64,000 nt of DNA, taken from the NCBI GenBank assembly GCA_003439945.1, contig QVRM01004797.1:509501-573500 (forward strand), in the 5' to 3' direction. The notes under the pieces were generated by a model. The model saw only the letters and a program-made list of their open reading frames with translations, was not told where the DNA came from and made no database searches. The stretch's first letter is position 1; the number at the start of each line of letters is the position of its first letter. Source of the stretch: Dermanyssus gallinae. Its lineage: Eukaryota > Arthropoda > Arachnida > Mesostigmata > Dermanyssidae. The position numbers and the translations under genes were made by a program. Below are positions 46,559-58,500 of this stretch, piece after piece.

Positions 46559-49201
46559 ATTAACGATGTACATGTGGACACAATAGACGATACAGACATA
46601 CAATACACACAACAAACGATATACACGTACAGACACAACCAGCAACGACGAACACGATAAACGGCACATCGGACAAACGGCGCTTGTCTGGCCATCGCAC
46701 TGTACTGTATCTGTGTTGGAGAAGGGAGGGCGGGGGGGGGGGGGGGAAATTCTGAATCGATTCAGGCTAATCACCCGTACGGATGACGCTTACGACGCTG
46801 TCTAGTCAAGTGTCCGAGATGGTTACGGTAAATGGCCTAGTTGGTCATTAACCGCTAAGCCGTCTGTCTACTCTACTCTATTACGTACACGAATATACAA
46901 GTATATGCCAAAAAAAAACACTTCCAGTTGTCACAATTGTGGAAAATGTTGTAATTATGGAAGAGTTAGCATATATATATATATATGTCTTCCCTCAAAT
47001 ATGCATAAAGATGCATAACTGCCTTCTGTTAATACTATATGAAGTGTACCTGTATAGTACTCTTGCTGCCACATCACTATGGGCTTGTCGGGAATATTTA
47101 TGTCTCCGTATATTTACGAGCTCGTAGCTGCCAATAGAAATTCCAATTTTGATCTACTAACTTTTCGGAACTAGATGACATATGCCCCACGCCGAGCGAA
47201 CTTGCTATGTGTCTAACTGACACATTTTTCTTCTGGCTAATTTCAAAAAGGAACGACTACATCTTGGCGTCAAGATTTCTTATCATTTACCAGCATCTTT
47301 CAGATAGCGGCTCGTAATTACGGTACGTTAGTGACCACGTTCAGGCACACCTTGATCAAACCATCCAGAAGTCACAGAGTCTACAATTCAACTGAGCTCT
47401 GAATATGAAAGTAGGTAACGATTTTTAACTATATTCATCCTCTCTTTGATTGGTTTTCCCTCGACGAGGAGACATGTACTAAGCAGCTCATAGACAAATC
47501 GATTTTGCCTAATCTAAGCATGTTCTTGTGTCGATAGGAAGTTTTGTATTGCAACGAGTCAAGTTAAACAGAACACAAAAAGCACGTTTCAATTTTTACA
47601 GGTAACTGACTGTTGGTAATAGTTATATTTTGTCGCCTCTTCAAGACTCTGCTAATGGCGGCGATACGTGTGCCTTGTTGTGGTAAAGGCCATATTTTAT
47701 TTTTCATTTTGTGAAGCTGTAGAAGTTGCTCTATTAGTTGTATATAAGAGAGACATATGCGTCACGTGGGAGAACGTGTCAGAAAAGCAAACATTTGATA
47801 GAAAGCCATTCCAGGTTCTCTATATTGTTTTGCAGAATGCAAGTTCACGAGCGTTTGCTTTGTGGAGAATGACTAGAAATAAAACAGCTAAGCGGTGCAT
47901 CGTCATCTGCGTATAGGCTGTTGTTTAATTTACTTAATACAACGACAGAAACAGACTAGACGAAATATACTTAGTATAATCAGTTTACCCTAGGTACGAA
48001 ACGTCAATATTATAATGCCGGCATACCGCCTGGCCAATACCTGTCACCTATACTAGAGACGCTGATGCTGCTGCTAGTGCTACAATGATGGTTGATTTTA
48101 TAATATTTATTTATTTTACATTTATATTTATTTCTAGAAAAAAGGTCGAACCTTTGAAAGAACATGTATCACTCTGGGGTCGAACCCGCGACTGATAGTG
48201 CCGGAGTTGCTGGTCATCTCCTTCAATCCGTCCCGTCGACAAATGACATGGGATGTCGGGTTGATGTAGATATCAATGATAACTGTGGTGGTGATGATAA
48301 TCATACTAATAATAGTAATAATACTAATAGTAATCTTTATAGGCATTTTCGTCGTTGACGTCGACCAAATCACAGCTGCGCAACGATGTCTGCCATGTCT
48401 GAGAACACGTGATGACAAAAAACAACACACACACACACGACAAATCTAAATACGAATCGAAACAGAAACCTTCGAATCAATTCGGCAGCAATTAAACAGA
48501 CCGACAGACAGACGGACGGGCAGGCAGGTAGACAACCAGACAGACAGAAAGCGATACAAGGTCAGTCCCGACGATTATGATGATCATTGACGATGACTCA
48601 GACGATGCCGACGTTCAGGGAGTCAGACGCGTTCATGCGTCTGGGGCTGAAAGACCGACCACCCATCGAACCGCGATTACGACGACGACGTGGCCGGCCG
48701 CTATCAACCACCAGAACTAAGGAAGCCTATTTTTTGCTGCCAGAACTTGCCGACCCCCAGCGCTGACTGGCGAAGCGTAGCTTGGCGTCAACAGAATCGC
48801 CATACGAGCAGCATTAACAACATCCGCATCAGCATCAGTAGCAGCAGCAGCAACAGCTCGCGTAACGGCGGGCACAGAACCAACGCACAGCGATCAGAAG
48901 GCCATTCATCTGGGTCGGGGTTACCCTCTACCGGCAGATCAGCACTATCGTATCACAACGCTAGCCCACGGCACTAGTTACGAATAACAGCGTATTTAAT
49001 AAACGTGTATGCATACGTATGTGTGTATGTATCGGTTACGCAACCGGGTACCCGTTGTACGTACGGACCCAAAAGGTGATTTTTTTCTAAAATACCTGTC
49101 AAACAAATTCCACAGTGGTCATTGCCCGCTGAGGGCCAAGGAAACGTCGAGGAACACGAGCTTAGAGGGGTTTGCGAGTTCAACACTTGTCAGTCACAGA
49201 G

Positions 49202-49252
49202 GGCTAGAATTAAAAAAACATTTTTTAAGGAAGTTGTTTTTAATTCTAGACC
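49202..49252. repeat. Short inverted repeat
   Basis: GGCTAGAATTAAAAA near 49202 pairs with TTTTTAATTCTAGACC ending at 49252, with about 14 bases between the arms. No function is evident. Confidence 0.8.
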
Positions 49253-49790
49253 TTCCTCCGTCCCCTACGAGCTTGGCACTTAACCTAAGGTATATCTTCA
49301 ATGCACCACCAACGCAGGCTACTATAGTACGTCAGGCAGGTTTCCGAATTGTCGTGTGCATAAAGAAAGCCGTTGGGCTAGGAGGGATCGACTGGAATGT
49401 CAGGGAAGAAGAATAACCGCACTTGAACTTTGGACGAAATATCTGCATCGGTATTCAGTCGCCCCTTCGTTATCGCTCGTTTAGCGTACCAGAAGAAAAT
49501 GAAACGGAAAAACCCGCTAACAGTGATAAGCACTCTATGTGCGGAAAAAGATGCGATACTGTAGTGGCGGCGATGCGCCGTGTGCGACCAATCTACACTT
49601 ACAAAAGTTGTATGCATCATTTATAATTTTTTCCTATGAAGATTAGCTGGTAAAAGACATGAAGCACACCGGGCTTCCGTATTAAAACCACATTATAGAC
49701 TCACACATCTACTAAACTTTGGTCGTGCTCTTTGCCCTTCATCAGGCGTGACCCTAGTACCGTTTCTCGATATTACTTCACCTAATGAAC

Positions 49791-49922
49791 TTTTCGGGCT
49801 GACCCTTGGCCAAGATTTAAAGCCCACAGGGCTGCTTTTCGCATTGCTTCATAGACGGACCCCATATATACAAATGTGCAACGGCGGTTCGAACCCGCGC
49901 ACTTATGTGTCTCCTCGACGAT
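49791..49922 (-). mobile_element. tRNA-derived SINE, family A, truncated
   Basis: It runs from the family 3' end (ttttcgggctgacccttggc on the plus strand) through the body and B box (cggttcgaacccgcgcac) to GTGTCTCCTCG, where it stops. The head with the A box is missing and a few bases near GGACCCCATATATAC are deleted relative to other copies. Confidence 0.87.
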
Positions 49923-50519
49923 ATTACTTCAGCTGGTTTCTTTATCTTCACATTAAGACTGGTCGACTCTGTGCGGCGGATATTCTTGCCAAAGGAGAGA
50001 CAAATTCTGCGAATTTTTTTTTAGGATTTATGATCCCTGAGAAGCGCCGTTACAAGGGCTTGCCACGTCAGGGGGCTTCCCCGTCTCAGATTTCGGGAGA
50101 GTAGCTCTCACTATGTACTAAAAAAGACAACGCGTTCTTAGCAGTGTCTCACATTGTCACCCTCTCCTGAGCTGGATATGCGGAGTAGGGGACTTTTAGT
50201 GATACTAATTCGGTGTAGGTACTGCTAAGGACGGCCAACGCGACCCATTAGCAGTTGTGCGAGTGGGTAATTGAGCCGTGTTTAAAGCTGCACCAGATTT
50301 TGAGGTCAGGAGTATTAATTTTGTCCAGTATCCAGGGTGGCCAGGCTGGATTGCTTCCTATTGCTGGGCTCATTTACTTGGGGTATTTGTTCTGCTAAGT
50401 AGTTATTCCTCTTGCCGTTAATTAAGAGACCTCTTGAAATTAGTTCCTTTACTTTTAGGTCCCATCAGATCTGTTTAGAGACGACTTGTATGGCTGCTGT
50501 GAAAGCTGTGCAATGTTAA

Positions 50520-51376
50520 GTGCCATAGGTCTTCGGGCCCTGAAGAAGGCGGCGTATTGTAACTCTGGAAGTCGTGCGCTTTTATAAGGGTGTGGCATTT
50601 AGCAAACTGCAATCTATAACTGATGCTAACATAGTTCTTTTATTTCGGTATAAGGGTCAAACGTGCCGTTTTCCAAGGCTTTGGGTAGTCTCCGCTGGTG
50701 AGTATTTTATTCACTACGCGTTTGAATACGGTTGAATTTTTTTTCTATGCATTCTGCGTGCAGGGAGACCGCATCTGGGTCCGGTGCTTTTCCTGCTCAT
50801 CGCAAGCGATCGTAGCTCTTTTGTTTTTCAGTGACCTGGCTTTTCCACCAGTAGCACGGGGGGCCATTGGCTATCTTAGAATGTGGGAGGAAGCTAGATT
50901 CTTGGCCGTCTCCCATCTATAGTGCTGCAGAGGTTTCTACTCGCGAGCATTCAATGAGATTATTTACGTTAACTTTAAATAAAAGTTAAATTATTAAACT
51001 TATTTTCCAGGCCAAATTAAAACCCGGTTATAATTTGGCCTGGGAGGGCGTTACCGTTTTGTGGGAAGAAATGACTAGAAGAAAGTTTAAGTGACGTTAA
51101 GGGTTAAGTAAAGATTGTCGCATAGGGTTTTTGCTCTGCGTGGATCTTCCACTTGGTTTCCAGTTTATCTGTGTTTGCGTAGTTGAAGGTTAACCTGGGG
51201 TGTTGAGCCCTTTGCGACGCATTTAAAGCAGCGGGTTGGTTGGGCTCCGGTACAATTCCTGGAGACTTTGAGCTTACTCGGGAGGAATTGTAGCTACGCA
51301 TGAGTAGTCGCTTGCCCAGGTTTTCCTCAGGGTGAACGTTTTTTCGGCTGACAGTGGTATCGGGAGTAGTACTCAC
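50520..51376 (-). pseudogene. R1-like non-LTR retrotransposon fragment
   Basis: On the minus strand around 50860-50650, frames give KAPDPDAVSLHAEC, related to the KSPGPDGI motif of RT domain 2. In another frame they give GDYPKPWKTARLTLIPK, which is characteristic of RT fingers in R1-like elements. The 90-residue open frame at 51104-51376, with FNYANTDKLETKWK, could be the endonuclease-RT linker. Beyond 50640 only weak similarity remains. Several shifts and stops are present. The GDYPKPWK...LIPK match is strong; the outer limits are estimates. Confidence 0.65.
51007..51043. repeat. Short inverted repeat CCAGGCCAAATTA
   Basis: CCAGGCCAAATTA (51007-51019) is the exact reverse complement of TAATTTGGCCTGG (51031-51043) with an 11-base loop. 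It lies inside the LINE fragment region and may be an insertion or chance. Confidence 0.85.
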
Positions 51377-51667
51377 ACAATCAGGCGCCTGTTCTTGAAG
51401 CTCTTTTGATGTCTACTTTACTCTTCGCTGGGCCAGTGTTGTTTCTAAAATTACAGAGGGTTAACATAGGATGCTTTACCTGATTTCACGATAACTGCGA
51501 AGGGAGAGTTAGGCTTCTTCCTTTTCGTTTTGTCGTGAGTTTCATCTGTTTTCCGGCTTTTGACTCGGATTTTTGGGGTCATGTCTGGATATTGCACGAG
51601 GGCTTGCACCAAGGTCTGCCTTCTAAGAGTAGTCTCTTGGTCTCTTGATCTCCTCTGCCGAGGGAAG

Positions 51668-51780
51668 GTCTCGGAAATGCATAATGCACATGCGCTACTG
51701 GCAGCTAGCAGCAGCTAGTGTGGGACTCGCACACACTAAAACCGATATCCTCTTCACCCCCCAAGGTCCGGGGTTGCATT
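51668..51780 (-). mobile_element. SINE-like retroposon, family C, diverged third copy
   Basis: The reverse complement contains TTTTAGTGTGTGCGAGTCCC, ACACTAGCTG and GTGCATTATGCATTTCC, in the order of the other two family C copies, but with a low match in the middle. The similarity is good enough to call a relative but not to define ends. Confidence 0.5.
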
Positions 51781-52327
51781 GCCATTACTTCGACAACCCT
51801 TAGAGGAGAGTTTCGCGTTTTAACGCTCTATGCGCCTAGCCAATGCTTGCCCGCCTTGGGGAGATGAGTCAAGATCCTCCGGAGGGTCTAGCTGTTCCCC
51901 GCCTTCTCCCTCCCTCAGTTTCTCAGCGGTTGCCGGGATGGCAACTGCCTTTGCCCTAAAGGAGCTGCAGAGACTGGACACGTTTATAAGAATCTTAGTG
52001 GAGAAACGTGCAAGCGTCAATTAAGTGAGGTTAACTTGTGATACAATTTCTACATTAAAATGACAATGCTTTAAAAAAGTGTATATATATAATATTAAGC
52101 ACATGTTTCAGTCCATTTACTTTTTTAACCAATATAGACCTTAAGAGTATATATAACATGAATAATACTAATACGGATATTGTTTTTAACAACAACGATT
52201 GCAATAATGCATGTGCTTATATGTCGTTCTAGCAAATAAAAGAGGTCCTCGCGTGATTTGTGTCAATTTGTGCCTCGTTGAGAAATCTAAAGAGGCTCAA
52301 AGCTGGGTTGTAAGATACTAGGCGTAC

Positions 52328-52440
52328 CTTAAGGGGCTAGTAGGCTAGTTATGATTGACATCTATCGGGATGTCGCTGGTTCGATTGCTGATGTTGATCG
52401 GATTTTCTTTAGGCGATGCTCTTTAAGGACAGATAAACGA
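52328..52440 (+). mobile_element. tRNA-derived SINE, family B, diverged copy
   Basis: The sequence from GGGGCTAGTAGGCTAGTTAT through GGTTCGATTGC to AGGCGATGCTCTTTAAGGAC aligns with the 26.4-kb copy. The B box is GTTCGATTG (one mismatch) and the 5' part of the A box is lost. The shared body motif GCGATGCTC is the best link between the copies. Confidence 0.75.
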
Positions 52441-53211
52441 TATAATACATTTCCGCTTATGCTGCAGCTCTAAGCGCCCCTAATATAAATATTTGGTGTG
52501 ACTTAAAAACATGACCTTTAAATTTTGAATGAGGTACCAGAAAGTTGTATTGCTCTCATCGAGCAAATAAGAAGCTGGTCTACAACGGTTTTATAAAAAA
52601 AATATATATATATACATCAGAGTAATCCCATTCTGAGTGGGAGCTTTGTCGGCCGTTTGACATATGTCTAAATATCTCTGTTCAAATGCATACGGCGCAA
52701 ACACCATTAAACTCCCATAAGCAAAACACAGTCGCCCCTGTGTCGACCTGTTTCCATTGCTGGCCAGCAGATGGCGTGCATAACAACCGCACAGAAAAAT
52801 CAGCCCTGCATAGCAGACGAACTGTGCATACGAATTTAGAGAATACAGTGACGCCAAGTCGATATATACTTGGAACGTTCGGTGGTTAAGAAATTTGTTG
52901 ACCTGACTTTGAGACTTCTTATTTTTTGAAAGAAAATACAAATTAAAGCGCTATTGGGCTAAGTGTAGGGAACTTCAGAGAGACAACGTCGATAAATAAA
53001 ACATATATTTTATTGTTTTTTTATTTTATTTTATTACAAATGATCCTACTTTATATACGTGATAAGCAATGACAGCAGCAACGATGAGAACCAAGGTCTA
53101 CTAAAATATAGCAAAATAAAAATATACCTGTCGAAGTAGCATAGAGATAACACAATCAAGGTAAAAAGCTGCCAGAATAGTACAATTCGGTTACTACGTG
53201 TTTGCTCTACT

Positions 53212-53213
<2 letters not shown>

Positions 53214-53251
<38 letters not shown>
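53214..53251. repeat. (TA)n microsatellite
   Basis: This is a perfect TA run of about 38 bp. Confidence 0.96.
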
Positions 53252-53253
<2 letters not shown>

Positions 53254-53491
53254 GATGCTAATCCACTCAAAACGATGTTGGCCTGGTTAGCGTGGGGAAC
53301 ACGTTAGCTATGCGGTCGAACGAACGGCGTTGAAAGTAATTAACCTCGCTTGGGTGAGCTTTGATGGAGTCAGTCCGTTAAGAGAGACAAAGAAAGGGAC
53401 CCTTCAATTATATTTGCTCTCTGGCCCGCTCTGCCAGGCCGGCGCAGATATACCTTCGCAAATATGCCTGCCGCTGAATACAAAGTTTGTC

Positions 53492-54001
53492 CTAGCAGCT
53501 CCATAATAATGTTAGCGCGCCGAGTCTTTTTGTTGTGTTGTCCGTCCAGCCGTCTACTGTATAAACAAAGCGGTGGTACTGTGTTGGCTCAAATGCTGTT
53601 GCGTTACCCACCCCACAGTGGAACAGCCATCCTTCTCCAGCCGAGAGCGGCTGGGAATGAAGTCTCCCAGCCGTGCTCGACAATGTGCCCCGTCCACACG
53701 CTCTTGGGGTATCTAGGCAGGCATACGTCGACCACAGAGTTTCTTCGCTTGCTCGCGTTCCGTTAGGAACACGTTGTCGGCTCCAAACGTGACAGGATAA
53801 GCTCCACCTTCCTAAATCACCAGCTGCCCACCTGTCACAGCGAGTTGCGTCCGCCGTTGACACTCTTGCAAGCCAATGTTTGACTGAGGCCTCGTTGTGG
53901 GCAGAGTTGTTGTTGTTGTTATTCGGAAAACGAACCGTTTCATAAGCCATTTGGTTTTTGTAGGATAGTTTCCAGTTTGCAGTTACAACGGGTATAATCA
54001 T
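53492..54001 (-). other. 169-residue open frame, unidentified
   Basis: It contains a short poly-Asn run from an AAC repeat and then mixed sequence rich in Trp, Arg and Cys (for example AGDLGRWSLSCHVWSRQRV). I looked for transposase and reverse transcriptase motifs and saw none that convince. It may be a degraded mobile element. Confidence 0.15.
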
Positions 54002-54377
54002 AATGTATTTGTGTTGCTACGGTTACTCAGTTATTTCCACTATTAAAAGTCTAGTAACAAATATTCTCTACAAATCATTGTCGAGATGCCGTGCTAATGT
54101 GTCCATGGAGACACCAGGCCAGACCGGGTTTCCTGTAGGCCAATCATCAGCGCTAATAATCATCGTGCATCAGGTAAATAGGTTCGCCAAAGACGCATCA
54201 TAACATCATAGCGCTCGCATCAGGCCCTTCTGATAAACTCGTAAAAAAGGACGCATTGTCGCAGAATTAATACGGCTTAGGTAAGCTAACTCCACCCGCC
54301 CGGCAATAACGAAAACAAACTCCTGTTGGCCGCGTACATAAAGAAGAAGAACAAAACACGTTCCGAGTAAGACTTAC

Positions 54378-54413
54378 CTTGGTAACGTTTTTAAACATAG
54401 AAAACCTGATCAT
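54378..54413 (-). CDS. Tentative first coding exon of HMGCL (12 codons)
   Basis: On the minus strand an ATG opens MIRFSMFKNVTK and runs into a strong donor, ACCAAG/gtaagtc, in phase 0. That is the phase needed to join the first certain HMGCL exon at 25693. An in-frame TAG lies upstream of the ATG. The peptide is basic and lacks acidic residues, as expected of a mitochondrial targeting segment, though it is short. The implied intron would be about 28.7 kb. Another phase-0 candidate (MLLRQ before gtatat near 53127) exists, so this is a guess based on splice strength and phase, not on homology. Confidence 0.15.
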
Positions 54414-57400
54414 CAAATGATCAGATGCTGATGATGGATTGCTCTAGTAAACCACTTTGGTGTTGTGGTAAAATAGGGCAGTCTGTGATGATTCAAGATT
54501 TACCCTATTTCGTCGCATTCATATATGGCTCTGAATATTATATCGTACTTATCGCAAAAATCTAAACGTTGCAATAAAACAGAGCACACCGTACTTGCGT
54601 GATACCGAAGGATTCGATACATGCATACGATGACAACTCGACGTCTACAACACCGCTAATTACTGTACCGATTTGTGCGAAATAGGATTAATAGTCAGCA
54701 TTAATGACTACGTTCTTTTATAGCGAATCGTTATACTCGGAGGTCAGCCGGTACCTACCGACCGGCTGCAGCAGGCTGTGCACCAACTCCGTGATATAGG
54801 AGTTTTATTTTATTTATTATACAGTTACCAGCGGATGTTACCGCACAGTGCTATCTTATCATAGCTCGACTACAGACGAAACATTGCATGACAATTTCGT
54901 CTAAGCTCCCGTAACGCAAGAAACGTAAGCGAACGTGAACCAGTATGAACGAGAGGTCAGAATTAGTTTATTTCTTGCTCCACAATAAACAACAAAAAAA
55001 AAATGCAAGTGCTATGCAAGCAGTCAAGTTGGCCGGAGTGATACGATCCACATATATGCAACTGATGGTGTTTTCCTCAGAAACCCGTCGAGCTCTTAGC
55101 TGCCAGTATAGGTGAGCATCACGGATATAGGGGGTGTCGAGAAAAAGGATGTCCAGCGATAGAAGAATATAGCAGTATACTGTATAAATTACAAATAACT
55201 ATAGACAAGGTATTGTCTGCGGATAGTTAAAATACCAACTATAATATACGCACAAAGTTTTTGAGGCAGTGTATGAAATGATGGCGGTGCCAATCTCAGC
55301 AAGCGGATATGCAAACGCAATTACTTGGTGTTATGTTAAGGGTGCCTTTAGTGAAGATCTCGACGGTATCTGAGGAGACACTGGCAGGTGAGGGCTAAGC
55401 TTCTTTAGTTCCACAATAGCCAGTGAGCTCACACATGCAAAATTAACGTTGGCCTAGAGTAGAGTTAACAGAGCAAAATACAATACTTCAACCAGTTTGG
55501 GTTTCTAGGCCGTGGGTGACCGAGAACTATAATTAAAATACATATGGAAACTCTACTATGGAAAGGGCGTATGGAAATGCAGAAGCGGGGCAGGCATCTA
55601 ATACGACGATCAACTCCACCACTGCCAGGCGAATTCGCGGGAAGCAGAGGCAACATTAAATGAGTTTGGGAGCGACTCCATTAAGACCAGAAAATAAGGT
55701 AAATGTAGGTTCTACGTCGACAAGTTAGAAGTCAATGATAATGATCGAATAACGTAGCTTCACTATTAATATGTATCTCATATTCCAATATGTTGATGCT
55801 GTCATTCCACATTCATCTTATGAGACAGGTGTTATAAATGTCGATATTTTACTGGCGATTTTGATTTCGTAACTTTCTGATTTATATTGAAAGTCTAATA
55901 TTACTGATTTTTGCGGGCGGGAGGAGGGGGTTACACTACATTGAGAAAGAGGTTTTATATGGTACAGGTAAATAGCGTAATCACACAAAGTTATTTTATT
56001 TCGTAGTCTTCATATGAATTAAAACATTTAGTATACTTAATTACAACAACAACAACAGCTATATAATGTCTTGAACTTCAGTCTGTAGACAACCCTCTGA
56101 CGTTGTCTAGATCAGAAAAGGTCTGGAGCAGGATGCCGAGGTATTCAAGATCGGAAATCATTTTCTTAAATGGTTTGCAGGCTTTTTACTCTGCAGAAAA
56201 AATTACGCAACTAGCTGTTTAAGTGGTACACGCATGTATATTGATGTAATTTACAGGGTTGCTTGAAGCAGCGTTCTATTCTCGACATCTGTCTGCTTTG
56301 GTCGATACCCGTAGATGCTTTTAAGAATAACTAATATGTTTCGTCAAGTTTTAACATAGAACATATCGTACTTCCGTATATAACGTAACTAGTTTCTTTG
56401 GTGCACTTGTACAAAGCTTAACATAGCTTTCTGTATAAAAACAATTCTAGTTTAGTATCCCTTATAAAGTACATCCTCTGCGTTCCAGATCCTAAGTAAA
56501 CACAAAAATATTACATATACATGCTCGTTCAACCTTCATACTAATCTTGCCTGAGCTGATCTTTTACTGCGGAGATAATTAATATTCATATCATGTTTGT
56601 TTAATCTACAAGATTGGCGCAGACTACCAGCGCCAACATTTACCGTGCTCACTACCAAAATACGTTTGTTATTTTCCCGAGCAAACTTTCCGCACTGACG
56701 AACATAAGTAAAGTTTCGATAACATTAGGGTAAACAAATGCTAATGTCAAACCCTAAATAAGTTCTAGCATTCAATTGTTGGGGGGGGGGGGTCGTTCGT
56801 TAACCGACGCTGACTGTTCAACAGCGACGGCAGTATATCATTAAAATTGATAAAAACTGATAACGGTTGTACGCGATTGGTCATTTGTCAGATCAAGAAA
56901 AGATCCTGAAAGTCATGCTAGATGCTAAACTTTATTAACTTCGATAACAGATTAATTAACTTACATTATAATTAACATTGATTGAACTTAAATGAAGAAC
57001 AGTGGACCTACAAGTAGAAGTAAGTTGTAACCGAGTACGTAAATATAAAAGCACAGTCAACAATTAACAAAAAACGCCACCATCCAGAGAAGAAGATCGA
57101 CTTACTAAGACTATATTAAATGTTTATAATTCAGAGATACAGATGATTTAATGCTGCCCTGAAAGTAGAATTATTCTTTAGATTTCGATTTTATTTCCAC
57201 CAATATCCATATAAACATTTTCTGAAGCGGCAAACCTATGTATCGAAGCACGCCTGTAAATCGCGTGTGTCGATGTTTTATAGGCCAACTTTGATGGCTA
57301 AAACATCAATTCGCGTAGATCGGAACGTCTTCATTTTAAAATATTTTTTTTAATTTTTGAATCGAAAGAAGTCGCACGCTGTAAAGGCGAGTCAATGGGC

Positions 57401-57490
57401 TGGGTTCTTGACTAGTGTTACTACAAATGCGGCGAGAAAAACCTTAGTGTTTTTTAGACTCTGTGGGCTAGCGCGTTATCATAGAAACTC
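54414..57490. other. AT-rich, no gene recognised, leading into the satellite
   Basis: Frames are very short. A G run is at 56781-56791. No transposon motif was seen. The satellite begins abruptly at 57491. Confidence 0.5.
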
Positions 57491-58500
57491 GGTTCTTAGA
57501 GCCAGCCGGTTCTTAAAGCCAGCCGGTTCTTAGAGCCAGCCAGTTCTTAAAACCCGACGGTTCTTTGAGCCCGACGGTTCTTAGAACCCGACGGTTCTTA
57601 GAACCTGACGATTCTTAGAACCTGACGGTTTTTGGAGCCTGACGGCTCTTGGAACCTGACGGCTCTTAGAACCCGACGGTTCATAGAGCCAGCCGGTTTT
57701 TAAAACCAGTTGGTTCTTAGAGCCAGTTGGTTCTTAGAGCCAGGTGGTTCTTAGAGCCAGCCGGTTCTTAGAGCCAGCCGGTTCTTAGAGCCAGCCGGTG
57801 CTTAGAGCAAGCCGGTTATTAAAACCCGACCGTTTTTAGAGCCAGACGGTTCTTAGAGCCAACCTGTTCTTAGAACCCGACGGTTATTAAAACCCGACCG
57901 TTTTTAGAGCCAGACGGTTCTTAGAACCCGACGGTTCTTAGAGCCAGCTGGTTCTTAGAGTCAGCCGGTTCTTAGAGCCAGCTGGCTCTTAGATACCGAC
58001 GGTTCTTACAACCCGACGATTCTTACAGAGAGCCGATTCTTAGAACCCGACCGTTCTTAGAGAGAGCCGATTCTTAGAACTCGACGATTCTTAGAGCCAG
58101 CCGGTTCTTAGAGCAGCCGGTTCTTAGAGCCAGCCGGTTCTTAGAGCCAGCCGGTTCTTAGAGCCAGCCGGTTCATAGAACCCGACGGTTCTTAGAGCTA
58201 GCCGGTTCCTAGAGCCAGCCGGTTCCTAGAGCCAGCCGGTTCTTAGAGCCAGCCGGTTCTTAGAGCCAGCCGGCTCTTAGAGCCAGCCGGCTCTTAGAGC
58301 CAACCGGTTCTTAGAATCCGACCGTTCTTAGAGCCAGACGGTTCTTAGAGCTGGCCGGTTCTTAGAGCTGGCCGGTTCTTAGAGCCAGCCGGTTCTTAGA
58401 GCCAGCCGGTTCTTAGAGCCAGCCGGTTCTTAGAGCCAGCCGGTTCTTAGAGCCAGCCGGTTCTTAGAGCCAGCCGGTTCTTAGAGCCAGCCGGTTCTTA

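Larger units (their letters stand above)
40530..49790. other. No gene recognised; possibly HMGCL intron 1
   Basis: Low-complexity tracts and short frames only. At 40250-40520 the minus strand has a Cys/His-rich frame that might be a decayed retrotransposon zinc finger. At 48165-48240 a minus-strand B-box-like GTTCGACCC suggests another tRNA relic. Confidence 0.45.

Noticed and set aside
48165..48240. B-box-like GTTCGACCC on the minus strand as a further SINE
   Set aside because: No A box, no tail and no second copy in the window.
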